Source: Theobroma cacao (lineage: Eukaryota > Streptophyta > Magnoliopsida > Malvales > Malvaceae). From it: a DNA stretch of 64,000 bases. Positions 22,850 to 37,263 of the stretch are shown piece by piece (within the stretch, counting starts at the first letter, position 1; every line of letters starts with the position of its first letter). Made by a program: the position numbers and the translations under genes. The stretch is from positions 32,701,833-32,765,832 of the forward strand of contig NC_030851.1 in assembly GCF_000208745.1 (NCBI RefSeq). The letters run 5' to 3'. The notes below the pieces were generated by a model. It was not told the DNA's origin. It saw only the letters and a list, made by a program, of their open reading frames with translations, and did no database searches.

Positions 22850-25800
22850 CAACAGAATGCCACTTGGGATGCCGGTTTTATCCTTCTTTATGCTGTTATT
22901 TCACAATACACATAACTGCAGTGTCATTAGTTAAGGCCCCATTGTTTGATTGGCTTTTCTGGTTTGCGCTTCCACCTTTAGTTAATGTTCATTATTCATG
23001 TTTTTTAATAGAAAAGGATAGCGATATAGCAGCTATAGCACATTGCTCAGTGAAACTGAAGGAATGATGAACTGAGAAAATTGTGATTTGACCAGTAAGT
23101 ACTACCACCTTCAGTAAACCGTAGGTATGAGCAAAATCTCAAACAGAAATCTTTCGACTACTAGAGTAAATAGCATTAGTATTGATTTAAATTTCATGTT
23201 ACAGCAGGGAACAGCTGTTGTAATTGACCAACAACGGATGCCTGCCATGCCACCCCGTTTTCCCCTAGCAGGAAAAAACGGAAGAAAACGTGATGGAATA
23301 TCTTATTCTTATAATAATCATACTATCGTTTAGTACTTTTTATTTTGGTTGGTGCGAGTGATTCATCAGTACACCAAATATAAATGCAACAATGATAAGG
23401 TGACATCTGAGCAGCAATATTTGTCACAGCAGAACAAGTTCTCCCCGTTGGTTTTTTCTTTAGACTGGGAGCGTAAAGCAAATGGAAATGGTGCGCATAT
23501 AAGAGAGGACAAACTATATATGTTGTTCTCGACATGTAAGAGGAAAAACTCTGTAATTGACACTTGGTCATCCAAGCATCATCCTCCTGATCATGTGACC
23601 AAATCACACAAAAATCTGGTATAGATTACTCTTCAAATTAAGACAAGTGAAAGAAGGCAGACAAGGAGAATCAAGATCTGATTTATGGCCAATAATCAAA
23701 GCATTAGTGGCCTCTGAGGCTCATGGATTTAACTTTGTCAATTTCTGCCCCCACTTTGCAAAATCTTAAGCAGCTGAGCAAAGTGCAGTCTATCTCTAAT
23801 CATTGAGGGTACTAATTCATTTAATTGGTCCCTAACAACCTCAAGTTGAGCAACTAAGCAAGTTGATAAGTCATTTTTAGTACGATACTAGGAAGCAAAA
23901 ACACAAGGGAAACCAAAAACTGGTTAATGATCCACTTAAATGTATATATATATTGCAAATTTCTACGTGGATGGACCAAAGGGATCTAAAGTCTACAGGT
24001 TAAAGATGCAGTCAACCAAAAAAACAGATGATGGTATTCATAAGAAACTAGTGGCGAAAACGTGCCTTCAAAATCTACTGATTAATATAAGTTATCTTGG
24101 ATTAGTGGATGATTTAAAAAATGGCAGAAAATAAATAAAGAAGGAAAAAAGAGGCTGTATATGTACCACCAAAGGAGTGACGTCTGTCTATCGGTGAAGT
24201 CCTAGCTGAAAAGTGAGCCTTCATTCCAGGGTTGGATTAGCAACTTGCCACTTGTCATCAGGATAACAATATTATTATTTATTACTTCAGCTTTTATATG
24301 TATATATATACATACATATGAGACGGTGAAAAAAAACTTGAAAAATGCAGTTTTGTGATGAAAAAATGGTATTTTTTTCTTATTTATTTCCTACTAAATG
24401 AAGGAAAAGAAAAGAAACACTAAATGTTTTTTCACTCCGTTCCCTTCTTACCAAACATATTGTAAATCCAAAGAAGGAACTATTAACTTCCTTAAGCTAT
24501 TACGTTGTTGAACTTCTCGTAGAACATAATAAATTAGATGGAGTAGACAGCTTTGCTGGTTAAAATTTCATGGGTGTATGTCCTGTACGCATGCATGATT
24601 TAATTTGGGCCTCTGGGTTGAAAGTAGTGATTATGAATTCCAACATAATAGTATGCTTGAACTGGCTCTAGTTGTTGGTCTAAGCCCCCTGGCTCAACCC
24701 TGCTTGCTTAGTCCCAAAAAAATGAGCTACACTCGGTTCGCTAAGCCCAGAGTCCGAATTCCCAGTCAGTTCGAAGCAAAATGATTAATTGGGACGAGAT
24801 GGATTCTTCAAGGAAGCCTTTGCTTATCCCATCTGGGCCCAACTGACAGACCCATTAGCAGACAAACGAGAGGATCCTAGCCGGTTACCTCTCAGGCCTT
24901 GAATGACAAGAAGGAATGAACTAAGCAAGAGTTTTATACCACGCCACCACTTGGAGGATTGATATGATCAAGTTGCATGTGCAAGTAACATTAGATGAAG
25001 CTGATGAGCATGATTAAATATCATTATGTGTCGTCCCCATAACAAAGCAACGTGAAGAGACTGGCAGATGATGTACTTGGTTATACCCAACATCATGATG
25101 ATGCATTAGCAAATATGGTCCATAAGATGATGCCTTAAGCATGCCTCAGCCCCAAAGAAAACAAGAAAATAAAAAGATCAGATTGGGTGCAAAATCCTCC
25201 TTTTTCCCAACAATTTCCACCCTCCCAAATCATGGGTTTTATTTCCTTTTAGGCAAATAAGCATTTTGGGCTAGAGGGGATGTGGTCAGCGACATCTTTC
25301 AAGGGGAATGTCTCTTTGTAAGCACTTTTGAGGTTATATTTCTACCTTGATTAAGCTGGGAAAGCTGACCATGCTCCCTTGGACGAAATCATTGCTCAAC
25401 ATCCATGTCCCCATGCTTAAAAGCCTTTTGCAACCCCTCCTTTTATACCCTTTCAAAGAGCTTTTTGTATTTTTTTTTTAAGAAAAAAACAATAGATATT
25501 GCTACACACAAATAGAGGATGAGAGAATCAAATGAAGCGCGTATCATATGGTAGAATGCAGATACAGTGTTTGTGAATTGATGAGTTATAAGCTTTAAAC
25601 AAGTACCACTCTTCCTCATGATTCTATTCTCTTCTTTTCATGTGGGTCTTAAGTGGAATTCGCTTTACTGTTATTCCACTTTTTAACTATTATTCTCAAG
25701 CTCGGTTCTTTGATGCTATTCTTCTTACGAAAATTGCCAATTTATTTTGGATTTCTTGTTTCTTCATCTTTATCTTTTGCTTTATGCTTTGGTTGCTTCT

Positions 25801-28182
25801 GCGAAGATTGAGGAAAAGAGTTTTACAACTACAAAAACCATTTAAATTCCAGTTAAATTTGAGAAAGATTCTAAATTTGTTATGTACCCTCTTAAGAGTA
25901 AAAGCATTGTCCGAAGAGTAAAGGGTTCCTCGTCGAATCCCTTATCCTATAGTCTCAGTTTTCCTGTTTTAAGTGGGATGGAATAATTATGTCATAGCTT
26001 GTGAAGGTTCCTTTAGGACTTAATTTGAAATGAAAGATGAGGCTGACCAAAGCTTTGTCATCCCATCTTACAAGTCAAGAAATTACAACAATGTCATCAT
26101 TACAAAGCGCCCTTTTTTTCCTTTGGAGAGTTAGCCAACAGCCAGCAGCCCACTACATTTGTGGAGTTAAACCTTACATTCGCTTTCACATTCTATGGTC
26201 ATGAGTCCTTTTTCGAGGCTTCCAGGGTTGGAATTCTGTCCTAAAAAGCTCACCTTTGGTTCTTTGTGGGGTTCTTAAAGAATCCAGTCCTAGTCATGTT
26301 GTCTCTAAATCTAAGCCATCGTTGCAATGAAAGGTCTTGGTCAACTGGCTTGTAAAAACCATAACAAAAAAGAAAATGGGTCTTTGGTCAATTGGATCTC
26401 TCAGCTTTTAGACAGGACCCATGTTGCTACATGGACACAAGATAAAAATGGGTTTTCACTGGGCCGGGGCTGCCGACAGGGAAACCTGTAGCACCAGCTT
26501 AAAGGGAAATTTGCCAGATCAATATGAAACGTAGTGTACTGATTTTACATTATTATTGAATATCTTTAATGAAACATGAACAAAGGAAAAAATATATGTG
26601 TATATTATATCTTTTTCTTTTGAAGTGACCTTACATGTCATTCACTCATCATCTAGAGTCAATGCAAACCCAATTACATAGCCACTTGAAATGTCAAAAA
26701 AGGGGACCTTTGGCTTCCACTCTCAAGTGTCTATTTAACTGTGGAATGTGGACCTTGTTTGAATACTTAAACATCCTTCTTTCCTTTTCATGTATTCGCC
26801 TTGAACCCCCATTTCATTCTCAACATGGCGACACCATCATTATATCTTGCTATATTTTTCCATATAAAAAAAAAATGAACAGTAGAGAGATAAGTATTCA
26901 TGGACAAAAATCAATGCTGCTGCTGCTCAGGTCTTCCAAGTTACTACGTTGGGAAATTTCTACATCTTTCAATGCTTCCTTTCTTTAAAATATTTTTTTG
27001 ATTATCCATTAAATCTAAATATTTTAACATGATCACTAAAAACGTAACCAATCAAATTATATAATTGGCAATCTAAAACCTTTCAGCTCAAACACCACTA
27101 AACTTTTCTAAATCTTGGACCATTTCTTATGGACAATAAAAACTAGTAAGGCTGACCTAAGTCTACAACCATAACAATGATGACTATATGTGCTTTATTT
27201 TTTTAATAGTATTTAAAGAATAATAATCTGAGTACCCAAATCAAGGCAATCTCTTAATTTGACAAATTGGGCTTGTTTATACCATCTTTTGGGGTGTTTC
27301 TAACAATTTCAGGTTCAGCTTTTTTCTTCTCTGAAGATGATGAAAAGGGTAACACTGAATTTTAGTGTAAAGATTACATCACATGGCTCTTCGGAACACA
27401 ATCACCATCAGCCCTCTTCTCCCCTCGAAAGAGGCAATTATAAATTCCATATGCACTCGTCTAACTTCAATGGTTCAATTTCCTCTGCCTCAGAACTCGG
27501 AAGGTTTCTGAAATCAATTAATTAAGTTACATAAACGGAGGGGAAAAGAAGATACTTGCTTCAGTTTATCTAGATTCCTGTCGTGAGGCCCTTTATATAT
27601 ATATATATATATATATTAAAGAATTAATTACTGTTTAAGAGTTTGTATTGATTTCTTCTTTTTTTTGTTCTTTGGGGAAGGAATTGAATCATAGTTTAAG
27701 AAAGAGGTTGGCCATGCAGGAGAAGGCAAATCTAAGAATAATAAGGTCACCTTCGGCATAAGCTAATTAATCAAAACTGAGAGAGTCCCAGTTACAAAAA
27801 GATAAAGCATTAGGGACACAGCGTGCTAATTAACGTTTTGTTTTGCTTATAATTGTATGCCAAAAAAATATTGTATATACAAAGTGTTGAACCTAATAAT
27901 TGTATTCATCTAATAATTACTGTAAGTTAAACTTTTTCTTTATAAAGAAATTTTCATGTGCATGATGTGCCCCCGTCAAAAAAGCAGCTGCATGTTGCTT
28001 TAGCAGCCTTTTGGTGTCAACTTTCAAAGGATTTTGACATGCTTAGTTTCTTGTGTTTTGATCCCACATTACAGCTTTAAAAAGCATGTTTTCGAATTAT
28101 GCCACTGGGGTAAATCACATTTCTTAAGTTGAGTTCGGTACATTAAATTTTAAATTTCTTTGGTTCATATAAAATTTTAGAG

Positions 28183-28227
<45 letters not shown>

Positions 28228-29238
28228 TCCTGTTTGGTTCAAGGAAAATTTGAAAGGAAAACAATATATATTTTTCTTAGATTTTATTTTCTCCTGTTTG
28301 ATGGCCGGGAAAATACGAAGGGAAAAATCTGCAATAACTTTTTGCTCCAACTTTCATTCAAAAAACATGACGAAATTGGGGGAAACATTTTCCAGCCCAT
28401 CGCGCCTAAAGATCTGACTTTTCTATTCAATACCCCGTTTCTATTAACGACCAGGTAGTCTTGCCACATGTCCATATTTTATTGGTTCGACTTTTTTATT
28501 TTGTCTAGATCTCACTTCTGTTAAGCCCACGGCATAACAGCGAGCTCATTTTCCTCGCTCTTTTCCGGTGAAAGTGAGAGAAAATAGTTAACTATTTTAA
28601 ATTTTAGTCCATAGAATTTTCACTAAGAAAATTACGTATCAATTTTTCCGTTTAGGAATTTTAGATTTACAATATAAAATTTTAAGCATTAATTGTCGAA
28701 ACACCAAAATAGTTTAAATTTAACTTTTTTAAATAAAAATATATGTAATTATTATAAAGTTTAAAGTATTTTAATTTGTACAAGTCTTTTTAGTGTGAAC
28801 ATAATGGTGGTTCCAAACTTTTGAGTTGCAGTGCCTACAACTTTGATCGATGAATTTAATTGCCGCAGCTGGAAAACGAAGGCATAGTGGATAGCTGCAC
28901 TGAGATATCTTCATTATTTAGCCAATTGAGACAATGTGGGCCAAATTTTCCATTTACTTTGTTTGCAATGGTGGGTGAGTGAGTCTAAGAAAGGATTTAT
29001 TGCAACAAAATGTAGAGAAAACTTAAAATAAGAAACTAATTGACTGCTAGGCATCATTGCCAGAGCCCCTAAAAAGGGGATAGATATGTAGGGGAACGCT
29101 GGGAAAGGCAAACGCTGCCTTTGTGCCCTTACCACTCACCATCCGTCTAAGTATTTACATTCATGTATTCCTAATCAACAGTCTAGAACTTTATTATTTT
29201 GTTTTTTTGAAAGTTAATCTAGCACTTTATTTATCAAC

Positions 29239-29278
<40 letters not shown>

Positions 29279-30330
29279 AATTACTATTTGAAAGAATAAA
29301 ATAATACTATAGTAAATAACTTTGGAATTGTACCCTCCGGTACTCCTCCTCCACTTTGGCATTACCTCTGAATCTGATTAATGCTTTTCAGAAGGAAGAA
29401 AAAAAAATAAAAGAAAATCGATTTTACGATGGACTAATGGCTTTGACCATGACATCATTGTTTTAATCTAACAGCCTTCGATCGGTTTACCTTTGCAAAT
29501 GTTCTTTTCATCTTAGAGGTAGCATAGCTCGATGTCTTGTCCCTTATTCAAATTATTGGGATGATTGTTTTCCTTGCAATTCTTTTGACATCTCTGTATC
29601 TTTAGGAAGGAGCAAAATACAGCAATCTATAGCAGCATTAGCAAACAAATCAAAGTCGAGCCCCTAAATACAAACACAAACGAGACATGGGTGGAACCAT
29701 AATCAAATTGAGCATGCAATGCATTTGCATGGGTGTCTGCATAGGCATGCAGTGGCAGTGCACATAACCGAGTGCGCGTGCCAACACAGTAGCCCCCAAC
29801 ACATTAACAAATTGGCTCTCTCTCTCTCTCTGAAAACGACACTTTTAAAAGTTGTTGTCACGTAACCGAAGAGAAAGAAAATTCCATTGGTTTTAAGACG
29901 ACACACTAAAACCACGGATAGTGATGATTTATCTTATTTATGTTTGACTGTCTATGAGTTGACCCACCAAATCTGCAATCCTCCATCTCAGGCACATGTT
30001 GATTACTGTAGTGTTGGCAACAACTGATAATTTTTATTTTTATTTTTATTTTTTTGTTGAGAGGGTTCTAATTATCCAAATCCTAGGAAATTAATGTTAA
30101 TCTAAATTAAACAATCTTAGGGAAATTAAAGTGGGTAAGCTTTAGCTTGTTAAATCTTTATAATGGTTTATTTGGGAGATAATAAAAACAGAGTAGCTGA
30201 CACAAGGAACATCTAGGGAAGTGAGAAAGGGAACACCCTAAAGCAAAGAACTTTGGAAACCCAGAATCCAGTGTAATTCCTGTCCTCAGAAACCAAAGTA
30301 AAGAATAACAGAAATCAGTGCCATTTTTCC
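22850..30330. other. Long intergenic region, no gene seen
   Basis: About 7.5 kb of AT-rich DNA. The longest open frames (about 90-117 codons, for example 25640-25921 and 26635-26988) are compositionally plain, lack recognisable domains and have no convincing splice partners, so I do not call them genes. TA microsatellites lie at about 27594-27616, 28187-28222 and 29244-29276. No tRNA B-box or familiar miRNA was recognised by eye. Confidence 0.5.
28187..28222. repeat. (TA)n microsatellite
   Basis: Uninterrupted alternating TA of about 36 bases; similar tracts lie near 27594-27616 and 29244-29276. Confidence 0.9.
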
Positions 30331-30338
30331 CTATAAAA
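30331..30338 (+). promoter_or_regulatory. Candidate TATA box of the neprosin-family gene
   Basis: CTATAAAA lies about 540 bases upstream of the proposed start, followed at about 30397-30411 by a CT-rich stretch common in plant leaders. If used, the leader would be about 500 bases and contain several upstream ATGs. Confidence 0.35.
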
Positions 30339-30870
30339 TTAACACAAAAGCTAAAGTTTCAGTCCTTGTATTGGAGACTGGAAACACAACCCTTCACCTC
30401 TCTCTCTCTCCAAAATTCTTTTTTAAAATATTTAAATCCTAAGCATGATTTCATCACTTCTTAGTATTTATATCGCCACACCCACATGGGCAAAACTTTA
30501 AGAAAACTCAACCCCATTTGTGTGTTTTTCTAATCAGGCAAATGCTTAGAAGTTCAAGCCAAGGTGTCAGAACATAAAAACCGAGACATTAGAAGCTGTG
30601 AGAGAAGAAAGAAGAAGAAGAAGAAGAGATTTTTTTTTTTTCAATTCCTGGGTGTTTTCAAGAGCTTTGGAAATGGTGAGAGAGTGAAGTGCTCGACGAA
30701 GTTTTCTTACAACGGTGATCTTGTGTTGGATGGATTTGGAGGGAGCTTCATTTCTAAAGGAAAAAACTAGAAATAGATGGTGCTGTTTCGGTCACAGAAG
30801 AAGACAACACCAATGTACACAAACGGAAACCGATATAGCGCAAGAACCAACAAGAGGAAATTTCTCAAAA

Positions 30871-33800
30871 ATGGCTTCTTGCTGTTGTAAGATCTCACCA
30901 ATCATTCCCATTTTTGTATTCTTTCTTCTTGTTTCTTCTTCAATTTGTCCTGTCTATGCGTCGGAAACCGGCAATCTCCATGCAAGCAATCAAACTTTCC
31001 GGCCAGAAGAAGAGTTACAAAAGTTGACAATAATAAGAAAACGTCTCAAAAAGATCAACAAGCCAGCAGTCAAGACAATTCAGGCAATTCCCCTTAATTT
31101 GCCTCAGCTATTGATCCCTCATTAGGCATTGACTTCCTCTGTTTTTCGTTCTGTTTTTCTCTAAATAGTTTGGCTTTCTTCTTTTTCATATTCTTCGGTT
31201 TGTTGGTGCAGAGTCCAGATGGTGATTTCATAGATTGTGTTTTATTACATCATCAACCAGCCTTTGATCATCCTGAATTAAAAGGACAAAAACCATTGGT
31301 AATTAAAATCTTTCTTATATGCATTTATTTTTGGTTTTTATGACAAATGAACTTCTATGGAATTTAACAGCTTCAGATATTCTTGAATTTGCAGGATCCA
31401 CCAGAAAGACCAAGTGGTCATAACCCAAATGGGATGGCGGCGGAAGATTTTCAGCTGTGGAGCATGTCTGGTGAATCATGTCCGGAAGGAACAATTCCAA
31501 TCAGAAGAACAACTGAACAAGACATGTTAAGGGCCAGTTCTGTAAGAAGATTTGGAAGGAAACCGAGAAGACGTGTTAGAAGAGACTCAACTAGCAATGG
31601 CCATGAGGTAGGTACCTTAACAAATACTACCTTGGAATACAGAAATTAGTCCTACAATGCTTTTTTCTTTGCTTTCCTTTTGTCCTTTTTTTATTCTTTT
31701 TTGTCCCACAAGAGTTTATAAAAACAGCACCAACAATCAGCTAAGGCCATTCAGAAGACGGTAAACAAAGTAGTCAAAGTGAATAGCAAAACGAGGCTTG
31801 CCCATTGTCTCCTTTTCCATGCCTACTTAATTAAAGATGACAAACTTATTGAACTTATCAAAGAAAAAGAAAGAGGAAGAGGATACCCGAAAACGGCTTT
31901 TTCAATTTTCTTTTATGTATTTTCTACTGCTAAAACCGAAAAGCTCATTTGTTGCTTCCTTCTCTTGTTTTCAGTTGGTTTTTCAGTCTGTATTTCTCTA
32001 AACCCTAACTGAAATCAGTGGAGAAGAAAAATTCTCTGTGGTAGAAAGAGAGCTAACAACAGTCCATGAAGTGCTAATCATTCTTTTTGGAAAGTAAATT
32101 AAAAGCAGGAACAGGTGTAACATGGCTCAAACCATGACCAAAATAGTACAGCGTGATCAATTTTGTAGTCCTCTTTAGCAGAAAATGGAATCTTTGGTAA
32201 ATAGCTTCTTCTTTAATTCTAGTTCGGTGTTTAAACGCAGCAGTGAAATTCCTATTTGTAGTCACTGCAGACTTTCATGGTTTCCCCGGCTAACTGTATC
32301 AGACTTCACTTATTTCTACGTACACTGATTTTTTCTTCTTTGTTAAGTCATCTGCAATTCTCTATTTTCTTTTACCCTTAGCTGTCACAGCCCGCATTTA
32401 CAAATTTCTTTTTTTTTTTCCTGAAAGATTATAATATTTAACTTTTAAATACACCTATAAAAGTGAATTTAATAAATTTCTGTGAAAAAAAAAAAAGGAT
32501 TTAATTATGATGGTATTGGGATACAGCATGCAGTTGGGTATGTGAGCGGAGATCAATATTATGGAGCAAAAGCAAGCATAAATGTGTGGGCACCTCGTGT
32601 CTCCAATCAATATGAATTCAGCTTATCACAACTGTGGGTCATCTCTGGTTCATTTGGCGACGATCTCAACACCATTGAAGCTGGCTGGCAGGCATGTATA
32701 ATTACCCCTATATATTTAACTAGCTTTGGCGTCTTTTAACAACAAAATCTTCAATATTAAACTTGTTTCTTTTTTAGCAAAAATTTGTCTATAAAAGGTT
32801 CAGCTACCAAATACTTGGAGATTCAAAGTGTTTTTAGAAATGAATTATTATTTTATAAAATTCAATAAATAAGATTTGAAGGTTATCACATATTTTATTA
32901 AGATATATTTAAAACATTAATAAATTAATGTAATAAATAATAAAGAGACACCATAATCCCGTTTGTAAAATTTAAAACTTCTATTATAATGTAATTAGCA
33001 AGTTTAAAAGTATTTTTAACCACTCGTTAACATTTCTTAAATATTGGTATCCTAGTAATATATTAATTAAAGCTAGGTGTAAGCAGAAAACATCAATTAT
33101 AGCCGCAAAGTAGTATTTGTACACATTGAATTCTATGCACTTAATGGGTTTTCACATTTAGGGCATTTATCACAGTTCAACGACCTCTCCCTTTCGTTGT
33201 AGTTTTAATTTTGTATTTGTAGCAATAGATGCTAAATTGCCAATTCATTCCTTTGTTTTTTTGAATGCAGGTAAGCCCAGAGCTATATGGGGACAATTAT
33301 GCTAGATTCTTCACTTATTGGACCGTAAGTATTCTAAAATTATTTGGAAAAAATTCTTTGCTTTATTAAGCTCTATCTTAAAGCATAAGATAAATCATTT
33401 CAAATTAATGCTTTAGCATGATTTTTTGCAGACGGACGCATACCAAGCAACTGGTTGCTATAATTTGCTCTGCTCCGGATTTGTTCAAACTAATAATAGA
33501 ATAGCAATTGGAGCTGCAATCTCCCCAACATCATCATACAATGGCGGACAATTTGATATCAGCCTCTTGGTTTGGAAGGTAAATACTAACTTGCAATTGC
33601 TATATAATTTCAAAAGAAGAGAAAAGTTTGAACTATATTGGTGGTATTTGGTAAAGTAAAGCTTGGGTTCAACATTTATGCGACACACGTGCGCTGTGAT
33701 TTTGCATCATGGATTTGGTCGTGGATGTCCCCAAACTCTGGACCATAGGATCTCAATACTTTTCTTCAACTTAGAAAACGTCCATGAAAAGACGCAAGGG

Positions 33801-34635
33801 CGGCTTGTACAAGTAATAACGTAGTATAAGTAATACACACCATAAATATTTCCTTTGGTACCAAGCATTATGATATGTGAGAACTTTATTCATGGCTAGC
33901 TCTATTCAAGCACTACAATGGTGCGCTTCCCCGCGTGCACTGTTAAACCGGAATAATGCCCTTAATTCCCAACTGCTTTTTTGCTTTGCAAGATTCTATT
34001 CTTTTCCAAGTAAAAGAGCTTCTTGTGCCCGACCCCCTTCAACCTTTTTTCATTTTTCTTTTGGGGAGGGGAGGGGATAATTTTACGATCAACTTTGTGA
34101 ATAAGAGAATCATTAATTCTACCATGAAACTTGCTTTTCGTAACCTTTACTTTTAACACACTAATTAACTCAACCTGTATTGCAATTAATGCAACATCCT
34201 TAATGCGTGCGAAAAGGAGAAAACTTAACAGCTTTTAAAATACCGTATTTGGTGTAGGATCCAAAGCATGGAAATTGGTGGCTGGAATTCGGATCGGGGA
34301 TCCTGGTAGGATACTGGCCATCATTCTTGTTCACTCACCTAAGGGATCACGCAAGCATGGTACAATTTGGTGGAGAAATTGTGAACTCAAGGCCAGGAGG
34401 CTTTCACACCTCAACAGAAATGGGCAGTGGTCATTTTGCAGGGGAAGGCTTTGGAAAGGCATCGTATTTTCGAAATTTGCAAGTCGTTGATTGGGATAAT
34501 AACTTAATCCCATTGGCAAATCTCCGGGTCCTGGCAGATCATCCAAACTGCTATGATATCCAAGGAGGGATTAATAGAGTGTGGGGGAATTACTTTTACT
34601 ATGGAGGACCTGGAAGAAATGTTAGGTGTCCCTAA
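30871..34635 (+). CDS. Neprosin-family (DUF4409/DUF239) secreted glutamic peptidase-like protein
   Basis: Seven exons (30871-31083, 31212-31298, 31395-31607, 32527-32691, 33271-33324, 33432-33578, 34258-34635) join in frame to 418 residues, normal for the family. The start at 30871 opens a signal peptide (hydrophobic PIFVFFLLVSS, cut near residue 29); further upstream ATGs in frame would place a charged leader before it. Then come the activation-peptide domain (KTIQ-SPDGDFIDCV) and the neprosin domain from HAVGYVSGDQYYGAKASINV to the C-terminus. Two glutamates, about E222 (TIEAGWQ) and E333 (FGGEI), are 111 residues apart, close to the 109 separating the catalytic pair E188/E297 of Nepenthes neprosin, so they are probable catalytic residues. 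A basic linker lies at about 151-163. Substrates of non-carnivorous plant members are unknown. Two introns have GC donors (after 31083 and 32691). Confidence 0.93.
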
Positions 34636-36246
34636 AGGGATGGGTATAGGATGGAAAATATTTTTCTTTTCTCTTTTTAATATATAGTTTTTTTTTTCTT
34701 CAATACTTGTTGGGTGATATTGGGTTTCTGCTGGAGATCATCCAGTGAGTTTGGGCCTATGGGGTATTCTTATAATTATTTTTCCTTGTTAATCCAAATT
34801 TTTTTCGATTGTTCTTTTTTCTTTCAACTAACAGGTGTCCATTAATTATACCACCTTTTGGGACTGTTGTGTAAATGTGGAAAAAATGATGGAATATAAT
34901 GAATACAGTATGGGTTGTGGTTCCTCTCTTCCTTCTCTTGTCCCTGTTGGGAAGATTTTCAAGGGTGCAAAGGTTTAGATTAGAAAACTGGCACTTCGTA
35001 TTCAACATTGGCAACTAAATGATTAAACAAGGCATCTAATAAATACCCCAATATGGACCACTGAAATGGAAGGAAATCTAACCACATTGTTTTATATAGT
35101 TAGATGCATTAACCATGCACATGCATTTTCCTTCACCATTGCTTCAGCTCATACAATATCACATCTCTCTGTAATGTCGTTTTCTTATGTTAAGATAATG
35201 TTTTGGATTAATGTTGGCAGCCATTATTGCCCCGCTTATGATATCTCTAGATTACTACTTAAATTACTCAATAGCATTTTGCCTTTTAGTTTACTCTGTA
35301 ATGAAGTCAAGCCACTAGCGACAGGAAACTACATACTGGTTTGCAGTTGAAAGTGTGCCATGCATTGATTTTATGCGCACTAACCATGTTAAATGCTTAA
35401 GCACTAATATCTGTGTTGTGTGGTCACATAGCTAAATGACTAATTATCTTAATTACTATGTGTTTTCCTTATCATCTTTTTTTTCCTTTATATTTATGTT
35501 TATTATTAGTCAATTATAATTTGCAAAGACCAGAAAGGGTTACAAGCTGGAAATCAAGATTACATACTCTGTAATTGCTTTCATACCAAGGGAAAGTCAA
35601 AGAAAGTGTAAAGGACAACCTCAGGTGCAATTTCGACGTGAACAAGTAGAGCTAGAGTTTTCAGTTAATGGGCGAAAATCTTATATAAAATTAAGTGTTT
35701 AATTTTTTTTTTATACTAAACAATGAATCCATATCCAATATATCAAGTAATTTAATACAATAAGCATAAAATTATAAAAAAAAAAAACATAACTTAAAAA
35801 AAATAATTATTTGAGCTGAACATAAAAGTTCGTGTTTGTGATGCTGTAGCATATTAAAAGTTTAAACTGCATGTTAATTTTTACACAAGTTTAAGTTAAG
35901 AGCTTTAATATAGGAGTAACAAGTTATACAAATTAAAATTGATACAATAAATATTGGTATTTTCTCTTTAAGAGACTTCATCAATAAATTTGTCTTTCAA
36001 AAAATAAATATTGGTATTTCAAATAATTTAAATTGTTAAGAAAACAACCTATAAAAAGTATACTAGAATAAATTCTAATGGAAATTGAAGAGGAATTGGT
36101 GATTAGTTAATTTCGAATGTTTTTGAAAAAGTTTTGACTCGACACACACGATTCTTTTTTCAAATTGATTTTTACATAAGTAAATTAAATTATTTAAGAG
36201 GAGAAATGAACTTTGTATGTAGTTGAGTCAAAAACCTATATACATA

Positions 36247-36248
<2 letters not shown>

Positions 36249-36283
<35 letters not shown>

Positions 36284-36286
36284 NAA

Positions 36287-36332
<46 letters not shown>
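36249..36332. repeat. Long (TA)n microsatellite with one unresolved base
   Basis: Two runs of TA repeat separated by TANAACTAA; the single N of the window is at 36284. The true length is probably uncertain in the assembly. Confidence 0.9.
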
Positions 36333-36335
<3 letters not shown>

Positions 36336-37263
36336 CAGTTAAGATTTGTTATTGATTATTTAATTATTGATTAATGAGAAGCATTAATTCAACGTTAATT
36401 ACTTTTCTAATTTAACAAAAAATAGTATATAAAATTATCAATATAATACAGACATAAAACAGCCCGCGCGTACTCCTTTTCCAGTGCTCGAGGTCAATAT
36501 ATAGCATACCAAAAATCATGGATGAGTCATTAATGATCATTATCTCAACTTAACAAAATTAGAGCATTACTCGATCATTTCTTTAACGCCTAGTGGCTAC
36601 AACAACTTTTAGAACCGAAAGCTTCTCAACCCTTCAATCTTCAAAGGATAAACACCTAGAATAGTTTGCATTCATTTTTAAGATTAATTAAGGATGCTTT
36701 CGGCTTTGGATGATGGATTAATCCTACCAACCGGCAAATGGTGCAACGCGCATATATTCGGAAATTCAATGCATCCTTTCTAGGGACAAGATTATTTTTC
36801 TATGCTCCCCTTTTGTAAATTTCTCTTATTAAAAACAACAATTTCATGAGCTCCTTATTATCACTTGCACTACATAATCCTTGTTATTCAATATTCTGCT
36901 AAATAATTATATTATAAAAATTTATAATTTCTTAATTCAATTCACTAGGTAAAAACGTTCTTTCTTTCTTTGCCATTATATGTATCCAGTGCCTAAACTT
37001 AGATCTTTCCCCATGCACTTTTGGTAAATGTAAAAGGTTTATGCATGATGTAGAACTATATTTACAGCCTGTCGAAAATGAACAGTACCCATCTAAGGCA
37101 GCAAGGAATCATGGTGTAGACAAAAAATGATTTTACTTAGACGCAAAGCTGGCGTTCCTATATAATAATGCAAGCATTCATTCAAACCAAAATACTAACT
37201 TTACTTGTACCACAAGCATATACATAAATATGTATACATAGGAAGAGGATCAAAAAGGAGAGC

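Noticed and set aside
23970..23995. ACCAAAGGGATCT similar to part of miR393
   Set aside because: Match is too short and no precursor-like fold was found nearby.
25640..25921. 93-codon open frame with a hydrophobic centre
   Set aside because: No family resemblance, no promoter or splice context; phenylalanine/leucine-rich composition is what AT-rich DNA gives by chance.
26635..26988. 117-codon open frame in the intergenic region
   Set aside because: No recognisable motif, low-complexity composition and no supporting gene structure.
30738..30760. GGATTTGGAGGGAGCTTC-like sequence reminiscent of miR159/miR319
   Set aside because: Several mismatches to either miRNA and no visible hairpin partner; it lies in the leader of the neprosin-family gene.
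30715..30870. In-frame upstream extension of the neprosin-family protein from an ATG at 30715
   Set aside because: It would add 52 charged residues before an evident signal peptide; the ATG at 30871 is the natural start.
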